Of a stretch of DNA of 64,000 nucleotides, positions 48,814 through 59,678 are shown in pieces; within the stretch, counting starts at the first letter, position 1, and every line of letters begins with the position of its first letter. Below the pieces are notes generated by a model, which saw nothing but the letters and a program-made list of their open reading frames with translations, did not search any database and was not told the origin of the DNA. Made by a program: the position numbers and the translations under genes. Source of the DNA: Pseudonocardia acidicola (lineage in GTDB: Bacteria; Actinomycetota; Actinomycetes; Mycobacteriales; Pseudonocardiaceae); the NCBI RefSeq assembly GCF_012911935.1, contig NZ_JAAXLA010000031.1:1-64000 (forward strand). Direction: 5' to 3'.

Positions 48814-49054
48814 GTTCGGGGAACGGACCGTGACCGGTCCGACGGGAACGACCGAACGCCCGGCCCGGCGCCGGATGCCCGACCCGCTGACCCTGCTCGT
48901 CGGGCTGTTCAGCCTCGCCGTGGCCGGCTCCGCGTTCGTCGGCCGGATGCCCGCGATGACCATGTTCGACCCGCGCTGGCTGCTCGCCGGCGGCGCGGTG
49001 GTGTTCGGGGTGCTGCTGCTGGTCGGCAGCCTGCGCAACCGCCAGGACCGCTGA
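48806..49054 (+). CDS. Small two-helix membrane protein
   Basis: 82 residues. A polar N-terminus is followed by two hydrophobic helices (about 28-45 and 52-72), separated by GRMPAMTMFDPRW. GGAGG lies 6 nt before GTG 48806, which overlaps the end of the PspC gene by 8 bp. Same operon, so probably part of the same envelope-stress unit. No known family. Confidence 0.75.
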   Translation: MAEFGERTVTGPTGTTERPARRRMPDPLTLLVGLFSLAVAGSAFVGRMPAMTMFDPRWLLAGGAVVFGVLLLVGSLRNRQDR

Positions 49055-49171
49055 CACCGATCGTCGCGGCGCGGCGGGCCGCCGGTGGTGGTGGGGAGCA
49101 CCAGCGGCGGCGGGGTCGCCCGGGCGGTGCCGTCGACGGGGGGTCGGCGCACCGAGGGGGACGGGCGACCA

Positions 49172-49213
49172 CAGGGAGGCACGGGGCACGCGACGGGCCC
49201 CGTGCCTTCCCTG
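49172..49213. terminator. Terminator between the PspC operon and metF
   Basis: A 16-bp stem CAGGGAGGCACGGGGC / GCCCCGTGCCTTCCCTG with one bulge and a loop of about 9 nt, between convergent genes and next to the metF stop. Confidence 0.85.
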
Positions 49214-49220
49214 GTCCGGT

Positions 49221-50153
49221 TCAGGCGGGATGCTCGGCGCGGGTGAGCCCCGCGGCGTCGAGGATCTCCGGGACACCGCGCTCGTCGCCCACCACCATGA
49301 CGTGCACCCCGGCGACGCCGGGCATCTCGCGCAGCGCCTGCACGGTCTCGACGCAGGCCCGCATGCCCTCCGCGGCGACCCGGTCGGCCTGGACGCCGCG
49401 CAACCGCCGCTCGAGCGTCTCCGGGATGACCACCCCGGGGATGCCGGCCATGAATTCCAGCGCCCGCAGCGACCGGATGGGTCCCACCCCGGCGAGGATG
49501 CCGCAACGCTCGTCGAGGCCGCGGTCGCGGACCTGGGCCATCCACCCGCCGAACGCGTCGACATCGAAGACGAACTGGGTCTGGATGAACTCGGCGCCGC
49601 CGGCGACCTTCTGCGCGAGCCGGTCCGGCGTGCCGACGGGGTTGTCCACGGCGCCGAGCAGGAACTGCGGCGGCGGATCGATCGCACGCCCGGAGAGCAG
49701 CCGGCCCTCGTCGCGCAGGGTGCGGGCGGTGGTCATCAGCCCGTTCGAGTCGAGGTCGAACACGGGCGTCGCGTCGGCGTGGTCGCCCTGCTCCGGGCGG
49801 TCGCCGGTCATCAGCACGAGGTTCGGGATGCCCATCGCGCCGGCGGCGAGCAGATCGGACTGCAACGCGATCCGGTTGCGGTCCCGGCAGGTCATCTGCA
49901 TGACCGGTTCGACACCCTCGGCGAGCGCGATCAGGCTGCCCGCGAAGCTGGACACCCGGACGGTGGCGCCCTGGTTGTCGGTCACGTTGACCGCGTCCAC
50001 CCATCCGCGCAGCACCCCGGCCGCGCGCCGGAGCGGGGTCGTGTCCGCGCCGCGCGGCGGGCCGATCTCGGCGGTGACGGCGAACCGGCCGGTGCGCAGG
50101 GCGTCGGCCAGCCGGCCGGGGATCTCCGGCGCGATCGCCGTCGGGGTGCTCAC
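49221..50153 (-). CDS. metF: Methylenetetrahydrofolate reductase
   Basis: 310-residue FAD-type TIM-barrel reductase converting 5,10-methylene-THF to 5-methyl-THF for methionine synthesis. It shows VTAEIGPPRGADTTPL, VNVTDNQGA, QMTCRDRNRIALQSDLLAAGAMGIPNLVLMTGD (substrate Asp/Arg) and QTQFVFDVDAF. The N-terminal region is atypical relative to E. coli, as in other actinobacteria. GTG 50153; guaA ends 33 bp upstream on the same strand, so the two may be co-transcribed. Confidence 0.92.
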   Translation of the reverse strand: MSTPTAIAPEIPGRLADALRTGRFAVTAEIGPPRGADTTPLRRAAGVLRGWVDAVNVTDNQGATVRVSSFAGSLIALAEGVEPVMQMTCRDRNRIALQSDLLAAGAMGIPNLVLMTGDRPEQGDHADATPVFDLDSNGLMTTARTLRDEGRLLSGRAIDPPPQFLLGAVDNPVGTPDRLAQKVAGGAEFIQTQFVFDVDAFGGWMAQVRDRGLDERCGILAGVGPIRSLRALEFMAGIPGVVIPETLERRLRGVQADRVAAEGMRACVETVQALREMPGVAGVHVMVVGDERGVPEILDAAGLTRAEHPA

Positions 50154-50186
50154 CGCAACATCATGCAGGGTCGTGCGGCGCAGCCC

Positions 50187-51746
50187 CTACTCCCACTCGA
50201 TGGTGCCCGGCGGCTTGCTGGTCACGTCCAGCACGACCCGGTTCACCTCGGCCACCTCGTTGGTGATCCGGGTGGAGATGCGCTCGAGCACGTCGTAGGG
50301 CAGCCGGGTCCAGTCCGCGGTCATCGCGTCCTCGCTCGACACCGGACGCAGCACGACCGGGTGGCCGTAGGTGCGGCCGTCGCCCTGCACGCCGACGCTG
50401 CGCACGTCGGCCAGCAGCACGACCGGGCACTGCCAGATCGAGCGGTCCAGCCCGGCGGCGGTGAGTTCCTCGCGGGCGATCGCGTCGGCGGCGCGCAGCG
50501 TCTCCAGCCGGTCGGCGGTGACCTCACCGATGATCCGGATACCCAGCCCGGGCCCGGGGAACGGTTGGCGCGCCACGATCGTCTCGGGCAGCCCGAGCTC
50601 GGTCCCGACCCGGCGCACCTCGTCCTTGAACAGCGCGCGCAGCGGCTCGACGAGGTCGAACTCGAGGTCGTCGGGCAGCCCCCCGACGTTGTGGTGGCTC
50701 TTGATCGTCGCGGTGCCGGAGCCGCCGCCGGACTCCACGACGTCAGGGTAGAGGGTGCCCTGCACCAGGAAGCCGACGTGCTCGGCCTCCGCGACCTCGG
50801 CCGTCGCGGCCTCGAACACCCGGATGAACTCGCGGCCGATGATCTTGCGCTTCTGCTCCGGGTCGGTCACCCCGGCCAGCGCGTCGAGGAACCGGTCGCG
50901 AGCGTCGACGGTGTGCAGCTTGGCTCCGGTCGCGGCCACGAAATCGCGCTCGACCTGGGCCCGCTCGCCGGCCCGCAGCAGCCCGTGGTCGACGAACACG
51001 CAGGTCAACCGGTCGCCGATGGCCCGCTGGACGAGCGCCGCGGCGACCGCGGAGTCGACGCCGCCGGACAGCCCGCACACCGCGTGACCGTCACCGACCT
51101 GCTCCCGGATCGCGGCCACGGTGTCGTCGATGATCGACGCGGTGGTCCAGCCCGGGGTGATGCCCGCGACCTCGTGCAGGAACCGGCGCAGCACCTCCTG
51201 GCCGTGCGGGGAGTGCCCGACCTCGGGGTGGTACTGCACGCCGGCCAGCCGCCGCTCGAGATCCTCGAACGCGGCCACCCCGACCCGGTCCGACGCGGCG
51301 GTGACGGTGAAGCCCTCCGGGGCGCTCACGACGCTGTCGCCGTGGCTCATCCACACCGGATGCCGGGACGGCAGCCCCTCGTGCAGGGTGCCGGCGTCCT
51401 CGCCGACGATCAGTTCGGTGCGCCCGTACTCGCGGGTGCCGTCGGGGGCCACCTCGCCGCCGAGCGCGAGCGCCATGGCCTGGAACCCGTAGCACAGGCC
51501 CAGCACCGGGATCCCGGATGTGAACAGTTCCGGGTCGACGCGGGGCGCGCCGTCGGCGTACACGCTGGCGGGCCCGCCGGAGAGGATCAGCGCGGCGGGC
51601 TTGCGGGCGACGATGTCGGCCACCGGGGTGTCGGCGGGCACGATCTCGGAGTAGACCTGCGCCTCACGCACCCGGCGGGCGATGAGCTGGGCGTACTGCG
51701 CCCCGTAGTCGACGACGAGGACGGTGGGCGGCTGCACGTCTGCCAA
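50187..51746 (-). CDS. guaA: GMP synthase (glutamine-hydrolysing)
   Basis: 519 residues converting XMP to GMP. The amidotransferase part has [17 protein letters not shown], the nucleophile Cys in GLCYGFQ, and HPE ([11 protein letters not shown]). The synthetase part has the PP-loop [12 protein letters not shown], and the C-terminal half has [13 protein letters not shown] and the dimer end KPPGTIEWE. The start is TTG 51746; GTG 51737 is an alternative. The last step of guanine nucleotide synthesis; guaB and guaB3 are close by. Confidence 0.97.
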   Translation of the reverse strand: MADVQPPTVLVVDYGAQYAQLIARRVREAQVYSEIVPADTPVADIVARKPAALILSGGPASVYADGAPRVDPELFTSGIPVLGLCYGFQAMALALGGEVAPDGTREYGRTELIVGEDAGTLHEGLPSRHPVWMSHGDSVVSAPEGFTVTAASDRVGVAAFEDLERRLAGVQYHPEVGHSPHGQEVLRRFLHEVAGITPGWTTASIIDDTVAAIREQVGDGHAVCGLSGGVDSAVAAALVQRAIGDRLTCVFVDHGLLRAGERAQVERDFVAATGAKLHTVDARDRFLDALAGVTDPEQKRKIIGREFIRVFEAATAEVAEAEHVGFLVQGTLYPDVVESGGGSGTATIKSHHNVGGLPDDLEFDLVEPLRALFKDEVRRVGTELGLPETIVARQPFPGPGLGIRIIGEVTADRLETLRAADAIAREELTAAGLDRSIWQCPVVLLADVRSVGVQGDGRTYGHPVVLRPVSSEDAMTADWTRLPYDVLERISTRITNEVAEVNRVVLDVTSKPPGTIEWE

Positions 51747-51924
51747 TTTACTGGTCCGCGGCGCGGAACCGGCCGCCCCGGGGCGTGATCTCGCCCCCGT
51801 CGGGGATGCCGGGTTCTCTCAGCATCCGCTCAGTGCAGGCACAGCTACGCAGGCAAGAGTCATCGCGCCAGACGCGGCCGGACCGGGGGGACCGGGCGCA
51901 CTCCGACACCAGCAGGAGATGTTC

Positions 51925-52374
51925 GTGAAGTCGACCCTGTCCACCCCCACCCGGCGCGCGGCCGTGCGGTCCGGGGCCGCCGTGCTCGCCGCCACCGCGG
52001 TCGTGTTGCTCTCCGCCGGCTGTTCCGGCAGCTCGGCCACCGCCGCGGCCCCGAGCTCGGCGTCGCAGCCGGCCCCGGGCCACCGCGGCGGCCAAGGAAT
52101 CTTCGGCCGTGTCACCGCCGAGAACGGATCGACCTGGACCGTGGTGAACCCGAAGGGCACCCAGTTCACGGTGGACCTCACGCCACAGACGGCGTTCGGC
52201 ACCGCGAAGGCCCCGGCCACCGCGCAGCAGTTCCCCGTGGGCAGCAACGTGCGGGTGAGCGGGACCCGCAACGGCGACACGGTGACCGCCACCCGCATCG
52301 ACGACATGCGCGCACCGGGTCGGGGCGCAGCACCGTCCGGCGCGCCGGCGCCGACGACCACCAGCAGCACCTGA
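51925..52374 (+). CDS. DUF5666 lipoprotein
   Basis: 149 residues. The signal peptide ends with lipobox LLSAGC (Cys about 33), followed by a Ser/Pro linker and a small beta domain (FGRVTAENGSTWTVVNPKGTQFTVDL…FPVGSNVRVSGTRNGDTVTATRI) typical of DUF5666, an OB-like fold. GTG 51925 has AGGAG 6 nt upstream; ATG 51919 would sit directly on that site. Function unknown; extracytoplasmic. Followed by two tandem hairpins. Confidence 0.8.
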   Translation: MKSTLSTPTRRAAVRSGAAVLAATAVVLLSAGCSGSSATAAAPSSASQPAPGHRGGQGIFGRVTAENGSTWTVVNPKGTQFTVDLTPQTAFGTAKAPATAQQFPVGSNVRVSGTRNGDTVTATRIDDMRAPGRGAAPSGAPAPTTTSST

Positions 52375-52383
52375 TCCGAACCA

Positions 52384-52406
52384 CCTGCGGGGACCGTCCC
52401 CGCAGG
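52384..52406. terminator. Terminator hairpin 1
   Basis: A 10-bp perfect stem CCTGCGGGGA / TCCCCGCAGG with loop CCG, right after the DUF5666 gene. Confidence 0.8.
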
Positions 52407-52416
52407 CCGAAGCGCC

Positions 52417-52456
52417 GAGCAGGCCCTGAGCCGCCCCTGCGGCTCAGGGCCTGCTC
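52417..52456. terminator. Terminator hairpin 2
   Basis: An 18-bp perfect stem starting GAGCAGGCCCTGAG, loop CCCT, between convergent DUF5666 and guaB3 genes. The two stacked hairpins make a strong bidirectional stop. Confidence 0.85.
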
Positions 52457-52562
52457 GCCCCCGGTCCCGGCCGGCCGAACGCTGCGTCACGGCATGCGAC
52501 TGCTCGTCCCGACCGCCACATCGCGGAGTTCGGCGTCGGGCGGCAGCCAGGCCGGGGCCGGG

Positions 52563-53690
52563 TCAGCCGCGGACGGTCAGCCCCACCCGCTGGAACTCCT
52601 TGAGGTCGGAGTACCCCGTCTTCGCCATCGCCCGGCGCAGTGCCCCGAACAGGTCGACGGTGCCGTAGGGGCTGTCGGAGGGGCCGTAGAGCACGGTCTT
52701 CACGTCCCGCTCGCTCCGCGCGAACCCGGTGACCTCCGACCGGGGCAGCGACGGGTGCGCCGCCGCCGAGGTCCAGTACAGCCCACCGCCCGGCGACTCG
52801 GCCGCGTCGGCCAACTGCTCGCCCAGCATCACCGCGTCGGCGCCGCAGGCGATCGCCTTGGCCATGTCACCGGAGCCGTCCATGCCGCCGTCGGCGATCA
52901 CGTGCACGTACCGGCCGCCGGTCTCGTCGAGGTAGTCCCGGCGGGCGGCGGCGGCGTCGATGATCGCGGTGGCCATCGGCACCCCGATGCCGAGCACCGA
53001 GTCGGTCGTCGTGGCCGACGACTGCCCGTACCCGACGATCACGCCGGCGGCGCCGGTGCGCATCAGGTGGATCGCGGTGCGGTAGTCGCCCACCCCGCCG
53101 GCCACCACCGGGACGTCGAGCCCTGCGATGAAGTCCTTGAGGTTGAGCGGCTCCCCGGCGGACACGTGCTCGGCCGAGATGATCGTGCCCTGCACGAACA
53201 GGATCTCCACACCGGCGGCGAGCAGCGTCGGGGTGAGCTCGCGGGCACGCTGCGGGCTGACCCGGGCGGCCACGGTGACGCCGGCCTCCCGGACCGTCCG
53301 CAGCGCCTCGGCGAGCAGGTCGGGCTGGATCGGGGCGGCGTGCAGCTCCTGCAGGGTGCGCACGGCGTCCGCCGGGTCCTCCCCCTCGGTCGCCGCCTCG
53401 AGCACCCGCTGCAACGCACCCTCGGCGTCGGCGTGCCGGGCCCACAGCCCTTCGGCGTTGAGCACGCCCAGCCCGCCGAGCTGGCCGATCCGCACCGCGC
53501 TGGCCGGCGAGACGATCGCGTCCGTCGGATGGGTCACGAGTGGGATCTCGAACCGGTAGGCGTCGAGCTGCCAGGCGGTCGAGACCTCCTTCGAACTCCG
53601 CGTCCGCCGCGACGGCACGATCTCGACCTGATGCAGGTCGTAGCTGCGGCGGGCGGTCCGGCCCATCCCGATCTCCACGAGGTCACGCAC
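52563..53690 (-). CDS. guaB3: GuaB3-type IMP dehydrogenase-related protein
   Basis: 375-residue TIM-barrel protein of the IMPDH/GMP-reductase superfamily without CBS domains. GVGDYRTAIHLMRTGAAGVIVGYG and GGRYVHVIADGGMDGSGDMAKAIACGADAVMLG are family hallmarks. The catalytic-Cys loop of true IMPDH (GSICTTR) reads QSSATTTD, so the nucleophile Cys is Ala. This fits actinobacterial GuaB3, whose activity is unsettled. GTG 53690. It follows guaB on the same strand, 32 bp downstream. Confidence 0.92.
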   Translation of the reverse strand: MRDLVEIGMGRTARRSYDLHQVEIVPSRRTRSSKEVSTAWQLDAYRFEIPLVTHPTDAIVSPASAVRIGQLGGLGVLNAEGLWARHADAEGALQRVLEAATEGEDPADAVRTLQELHAAPIQPDLLAEALRTVREAGVTVAARVSPQRARELTPTLLAAGVEILFVQGTIISAEHVSAGEPLNLKDFIAGLDVPVVAGGVGDYRTAIHLMRTGAAGVIVGYGQSSATTTDSVLGIGVPMATAIIDAAAARRDYLDETGGRYVHVIADGGMDGSGDMAKAIACGADAVMLGEQLADAAESPGGGLYWTSAAAHPSLPRSEVTGFARSERDVKTVLYGPSDSPYGTVDLFGALRRAMAKTGYSDLKEFQRVGLTVRG

Positions 53691-53722
53691 GGGATGACAG
53701 CGTAGATGCTGGAAGTTCGCGC

Positions 53723-55820
<2,098 letters not shown>

Positions 55821-55850
55821 GCCACCTCGCCGGCCCGACCGCACGACCGC

Positions 55851-55896
55851 AACGGCCCCCGGGTCTCCCGCCTCGAGCGGGGTTCCGGGGGCCGTT
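55851..55896. terminator. Terminator between DUF5319 and rsdA
   Basis: An 11-12 bp stem AACGGCCCCCGG / CCGGGGGCCGTT with an inner CCCGC/GCGGG stem and a T run on the plus strand. Confidence 0.85.
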
Positions 55897-55906
55897 TCGT
55901 GTGCGC

Positions 55907-56953
55907 TCAGCTGGTCGCGGCGGCCGAGGACATCCTGCCGTGGTGCCTGGGCATCGCGGTGGAGTGCGTGGCGGTACCCGAACTCGGCTGCACGCCCTGC
56001 CCGGACGGGGACGTCGGGTCCGGCGTGCCCTCGGTGGTCGGCTTCGGCGGGGTCGTGCTCTCCGAGGGCGCAGCCGGCGTGGTGGACGACGGGGGCGGCA
56101 CGACCGGTAGCGGCGTGGACGGCGTGCTCGGCGAGCTGCTCGGCGACGTGGACTCCGGCGACGTCGAACCCGGCGTCGGACCCGCCGTGGTGGTACCGGG
56201 CGCAGGCGTCCCGCTCTTGAGCGGGGCGTTGGGGTCCGCAGGCGTGTTCGGCGGGGTCTCCGACAGCTTTGCGGCGAGGAACTGCTGCTGCTGCTCGAGC
56301 TGCGGGGCGCCGTCCTCGGGCCGGACCACGGTCAGCAGCGGGGCTGCGGCGGCCAGTTCCTGCGCCGCCTCCTGGGTCTTGCCCGCCGCCAGCGCGTTGC
56401 GCACCGCATCCAGCCTGGTCTGCACCGTGGCCGCCGCCTCGACGGACTGCGCCCGCTGGCTGTACAGCACCTTCGACACCCCCCACAGGGTGTCGCCCGG
56501 CTGCGCGCTGTGGGCGCCGACGGACACGCCGGCGAACGCGAGCACGATCAGCGCAGCGGCGCCCGCCAGCGGCACCAGGTGCCGGGCACGCCGGCCTGCG
56601 GGGCGGGCGGCCGCGGTGACGGTGGCGACCGCGGTGTCGGTGTCGACGAGCTCGGGGATCGGCTCGGCGTCGACCTCGGCCTTCCACGCGGCGAGCATCG
56701 CGACCACGCGGTCGTCGTCGTCGTAGCCGTCGATGCCGGGTGCGGAGACGGCCATGCCGGCCGCCAGCGCACTGATCAGCTCGTCGTCCGCCTGTACCGC
56801 GACCAGGTCGATGGGTTCCTCGACCGACTGGTCGACCGGAACCGGGCGGGCCCGCATGCCGGCGGGGTGCGAGCCGTTGTTGCCGTTGGTGCGAGGCTCG
56901 TCCCAGTTCCCGAAGGGGTTCCCGGCAGAGTCACGCCTGTGTCCATCACGCAC
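55907..56953 (-). CDS. rsdA: Anti-sigma-D factor RsdA
   Basis: 348-residue membrane anti-sigma factor. The N-terminal cytoplasmic part (about 45-115) holds the sigma-binding helix PIDLVAVQADDELISALAAGM, followed by one transmembrane helix (about 124-144), then an extracytoplasmic helical part (TLWGVSKVLYSQRAQSVEAAATVQTRL) and a Ser/Thr/Pro-rich tail of about 110 residues. It parallels Rv3413c. GTG 56953 comes immediately after the sigD stop, so sigma and anti-sigma are made together. Release is likely by proteolysis. Confidence 0.9.
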   Translation of the reverse strand: MRDGHRRDSAGNPFGNWDEPRTNGNNGSHPAGMRARPVPVDQSVEEPIDLVAVQADDELISALAAGMAVSAPGIDGYDDDDRVVAMLAAWKAEVDAEPIPELVDTDTAVATVTAAARPAGRRARHLVPLAGAAALIVLAFAGVSVGAHSAQPGDTLWGVSKVLYSQRAQSVEAAATVQTRLDAVRNALAAGKTQEAAQELAAAAPLLTVVRPEDGAPQLEQQQQFLAAKLSETPPNTPADPNAPLKSGTPAPGTTTAGPTPGSTSPESTSPSSSPSTPSTPLPVVPPPSSTTPAAPSESTTPPKPTTEGTPDPTSPSGQGVQPSSGTATHSTAMPRHHGRMSSAAATS

Positions 56954-57526
56954 TCAGACCACCTCCTCCTCGGGCATGGACTTGCGGAGCCGGGCGAGCG
57001 CCCGGTGCTGAGCCACCCGGACCGCGCCGGGCGTCGAACCGACCGCCTCCGCGGTCTCCTCGGCGGACAGCCCCACGATGACGCGCAGCACGAGGATCTC
57101 CCGCTGCTTGTCGGGGAGTTGGTCGAGCAGCCGGCCCATCCGGCCGGAGAGTTCGACACGGAGCGCGCGCTGTTCGGGCCCGTCGGCGGACTCCACCGAG
57201 TCCGGGACCTCGGCGACCGGTTCGGACCGGTTGCGGGTCGCAGCCCGATGCGCGTCGATCACCTTGTGAGACGCGATGCCGTAGACGAACGCGAGGAAGG
57301 GCCGCCCCTGGACCCGGTAGCCGGGCAAGGCCGTCAACACGGCCAAACACACCTCCTGCGCGACGTCGTCCGCTGACACGGACGATCGGTCCACCCGACC
57401 GAGCCGCGCACGGCAGTAGCGCACGACGAGCGGCCGGATGATGGCCAGCACACGTTCGACCGCTCGGCGGTCACCCGCCATCGCAGATGCCACCAGCTCG
57501 TCGAGAACGTCTGTCGTCTCACTCAT
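56954..57526 (-). CDS. sigD: ECF sigma factor SigD
   Basis: 190 residues. Region 2 (about 20-95: VERVLAIIRPLVVRYCRARLGR…DDVAQEVCLAVLTALPGYR…FLAFVYGIASHKVIDAHR) and region 4 (about 125-185: LDQLPDKQREILVLRVIVGLSAEETAEAVGSTPGAVRVAQHRALARLRK) are typical. ATG 57526. It is controlled by RsdA downstream. In M. tuberculosis SigD serves stationary-phase lipid and stress genes; the Streptomyces equivalent ShbA drives the principal sigma gene hrdB. Confidence 0.93.
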   Translation of the reverse strand: MSETTDVLDELVASAMAGDRRAVERVLAIIRPLVVRYCRARLGRVDRSSVSADDVAQEVCLAVLTALPGYRVQGRPFLAFVYGIASHKVIDAHRAATRNRSEPVAEVPDSVESADGPEQRALRVELSGRMGRLLDQLPDKQREILVLRVIVGLSAEETAEAVGSTPGAVRVAQHRALARLRKSMPEEEVV

Positions 57527-57852
57527 CGCACAGAGTTGTCCGGGCGTTACGCAGCATGTTGGTCATCATCCGTTCGTGAGGCCGACCACAGAGCGTGTCG
57601 AATCGTGCCCTCAATGCGGAACACCGTAGCGAAGGGCGCTCGGCACAGAAGGACCCGCTCCTCACAGGAGGTGACGCACAGGGCCGGCAAAGGTTGCGCT
57701 GGGCCGTCGTCGAGGCCCAGCGACCCCCTCCCGCACCCACTGTCGGGATCGGTCGCGTGGCTGTGCTGCGACAGCCACGCCACCCCCGATGAACCCGGAC
57801 CCCCGTCCGGGGTACTGCTGAGAACCGCGTGTGGTGGTGTGTGGTCCTGCGG
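57527..57852. other. Intergenic region upstream of sigD
   Basis: 326 bp. The half near 57527 should hold the sigD promoter; no SigD-type consensus can be assigned with confidence. The other half carries two hairpins described separately that end the bldM-like gene. No protein-coding frame with normal codon bias was seen. Confidence 0.4.
57756..57811 (-). terminator. Two hairpins downstream of the bldM-like gene
   Basis: CCCGGAC CCCC GTCCGGG (57794-57811) and CGTGGCTGT GCTGCG ACAGCCACG (57756-57779) are both perfect stems 40-95 bp after the gene's stop codon on the minus strand. Confidence 0.7.
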
Positions 57853-58449
57853 TCAGGACACCAGGCCGCGGCGGAAACCGTGGGCGACCGCCTGGGCGCG
57901 GTCGCGCACGCCGAGCTTGCGGAACAGCCGCCGGGCGTGGGTCTTGACGGTGTCCTCGGACAGGTAGAGCTCGCGGCCGATCTGACCGTTGCTCTTGCCC
58001 TGGCTCATGCCGCGCAGCACCTGCAGCTCACGCTCGGTGAGCTGTACGCCGGGGTCCGCGGGCGCCCGCGGGGTCGGCACGGCGGTGCTGGCGAGCGTGT
58101 GCGCGAGCGCAGCCACCAGTTCCGGGCGCGAGGCGTCCCAGCGCAGGTAACCGCGGGCGCCTCCCGCAATGGCCGCGGCAATGCTGCCCGCGTCGTCGGG
58201 GGCCCCGAAGACGATGACGTTTGCCTGAGGGTGGGCCGCGACGAGACGTCGGGTGGCCTCCACCCCGGTGGGCACCGCGCGCTGGGTGCCGACCAGGACG
58301 ACGTCGACCGGCTGCCGGGAGAACCGGGCCAGCAACTCGTCCCCATGGGCGACGCAATCGATCCGGTGCACCCCCGGCACCGCGGACATCACGCGGGTCA
58401 GACCTTCGCGGACGCTGCGACGATCGTCGCAGATGAGTACCGTCGTCAC
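57853..58449 (-). CDS. bldM: BldM-like atypical response regulator
   Basis: 198-residue orphan regulator. The receiver fold keeps the acidic pair D8-D9, but the phosphoacceptor position 54 is Gly (VDVVLVGTQ instead of …MD…), so it cannot be phosphorylated in the usual way. The LuxR-type HTH (about 130-195) reads LTERELQVLRGMSQGKSNGQIGRELYLSEDTVKTHARRLFRKLGV. Similar to Streptomyces BldM, a developmental regulator acting as a homodimer or with WhiI, and in the same place beside a sigma gene and a WhiB gene. GGAAGGA lies before GTG 58449. Two GGTGA/TCACC repeats lie upstream. Confidence 0.85.
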   Translation of the reverse strand: MTTVLICDDRRSVREGLTRVMSAVPGVHRIDCVAHGDELLARFSRQPVDVVLVGTQRAVPTGVEATRRLVAAHPQANVIVFGAPDDAGSIAAAIAGGARGYLRWDASRPELVAALAHTLASTAVPTPRAPADPGVQLTERELQVLRGMSQGKSNGQIGRELYLSEDTVKTHARRLFRKLGVRDRAQAVAHGFRRGLVS

Positions 58450-58479
58450 GACGATTCCTTCCTGCAGCTTCCTGCAGCC

Positions 58480-58522
58480 GGGTGATGTATCACCCTCCGC
58501 ATCGGCGGGTGACAGGCTCACC
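58480..58522. promoter_or_regulatory. Inverted repeats upstream of the bldM-like gene
   Basis: GGGTGATGTATCACCC (58480-58495, perfect) and GGTGACAGGCTCACC (58508-58522, perfect 5-bp arms) share GGTGA/TCACC arms, 31 and 59 bp before the start codon. A candidate binding site, possibly autoregulatory. Confidence 0.45.
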
Positions 58523-58615
58523 TTGACACGATCAGGGCGTGTTTGTGCCCTCCATTCGAGAGCGTTTCGCCGAGTGGCACTCGTCATGTGGGTGACGAGC
58601 CTCCGAATGGAGTAA

Positions 58616-59665
58616 TTACATTACCCCGGGCCACTCGGGAACCCACGCCGACTCCCCCATCAGGCGCCTGCCGATCGGGTCGCTGTTGCGGTAAATGACG
58701 CTCAGCGTCGCCGCCGCGGCGTGTCGGCGCCGTGGCGCGTCGCTCAGCGTGTCATTCGGCGCCGTACGGGACTTTTCAGACCCACGATCGTTTACTGGAC
58801 AAGCAGTCTCCGTCACGCCCGGCGGTCGTCCCGGGCCGGTGAGCGGCGGGGCGGGCACGCGCTCCGCAAGATCGGCCGCGGCGAGCTCCGCGGGCCAGCG
58901 CAGCGGCAGCTGCCCGAATCGGGTGGCGTCGGCGGCGAGCCCGTCGAGTTCGTCCAGCATCGCGGCGGCGGCCGGCGGATCGGCCGCGGCCCGCACCACC
59001 GCGGCGACGATGCGCGACTTGAGCAGGTGCCGGGCCGCGCCCGCCTCGGCCGCGAGCCGGAGGGCCCGCTCGGCCGGCGCCAGCGCCGCGGCGGGCTCGC
59101 CGCGCAGCAGGGCCAGCTCGGCCCCCACCCACCCGGCGCGCACGGCCGGCCGCCACGACGGGTGCTCCCGCGCCGCGCTGTCCGCCCGCTCCAGCAACCG
59201 CCCGGCCAGCGCGACGTCCGCGGCGCCGATGGCGTCGGCGGCCAGCCCGATGAGTGCGTCGGCCCGCGCGGCGGCGGCGTCCGTCCCGTCCGGATCCGGA
59301 GCGCCCGCCGGGACCGGCTCGGCGGCCAGCGCGGCACATGCCAGCCGCAGCCCGAGCGCGTCCCAGCGGCGCGCGGCGGCGTGCCCGCCGAGTTGACGGC
59401 GGTGCGCGGCGAGGGTGACGGCCGCGTGCGCCGCCGTGCCGGCCGGCACGGACGGGCCGGCGACCAGCGCCTGCAGGATCGCGGCCGCCGCGGCGTAGCG
59501 ACCCTGGCCGCCCAGCGCGACGGCGGCCAGCCATCGCTCGTGCGGGCCGGCATCCGGCCGCACCCGGACCGGGCCGCCCGGCCGCGCGCCGAACGCGGCA
59601 TCCCGCACCTCGGGCCGGCCCGCGTGGGTGACGGTGCCGGGTGGCCACCCGGTGGAGAGGGTCAC
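58616..59665 (-). CDS. Helical-repeat (TPR-like) protein
   Basis: 349 residues, mainly Ala-rich helices arranged as TPR-like pairs (about 40-250: ERWLAAVALGGQGRYAAAAAILQAL…LLERADSAAREHPSWRPAVRAGWVGAELALLRGEPAAALAPAERALRLA). The C-terminal 80 residues are different: polar, Arg-rich and probably disordered. It parallels the hypothetical gene between sigD and whiB3 in M. tuberculosis (Rv3415c), which lacks such a tail as I recall it. No catalytic motif. GTG 59665; it is followed downstream by the bldM-like gene. Confidence 0.75.
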   Translation of the reverse strand: MTLSTGWPPGTVTHAGRPEVRDAAFGARPGGPVRVRPDAGPHERWLAAVALGGQGRYAAAAAILQALVAGPSVPAGTAAHAAVTLAAHRRQLGGHAAARRWDALGLRLACAALAAEPVPAGAPDPDGTDAAAARADALIGLAADAIGAADVALAGRLLERADSAAREHPSWRPAVRAGWVGAELALLRGEPAAALAPAERALRLAAEAGAARHLLKSRIVAAVVRAAADPPAAAAMLDELDGLAADATRFGQLPLRWPAELAAADLAERVPAPPLTGPGRPPGVTETACPVNDRGSEKSRTAPNDTLSDAPRRRHAAAATLSVIYRNSDPIGRRLMGESAWVPEWPGVM

Positions 59666-59678
59666 CCGGCCAGATTAG

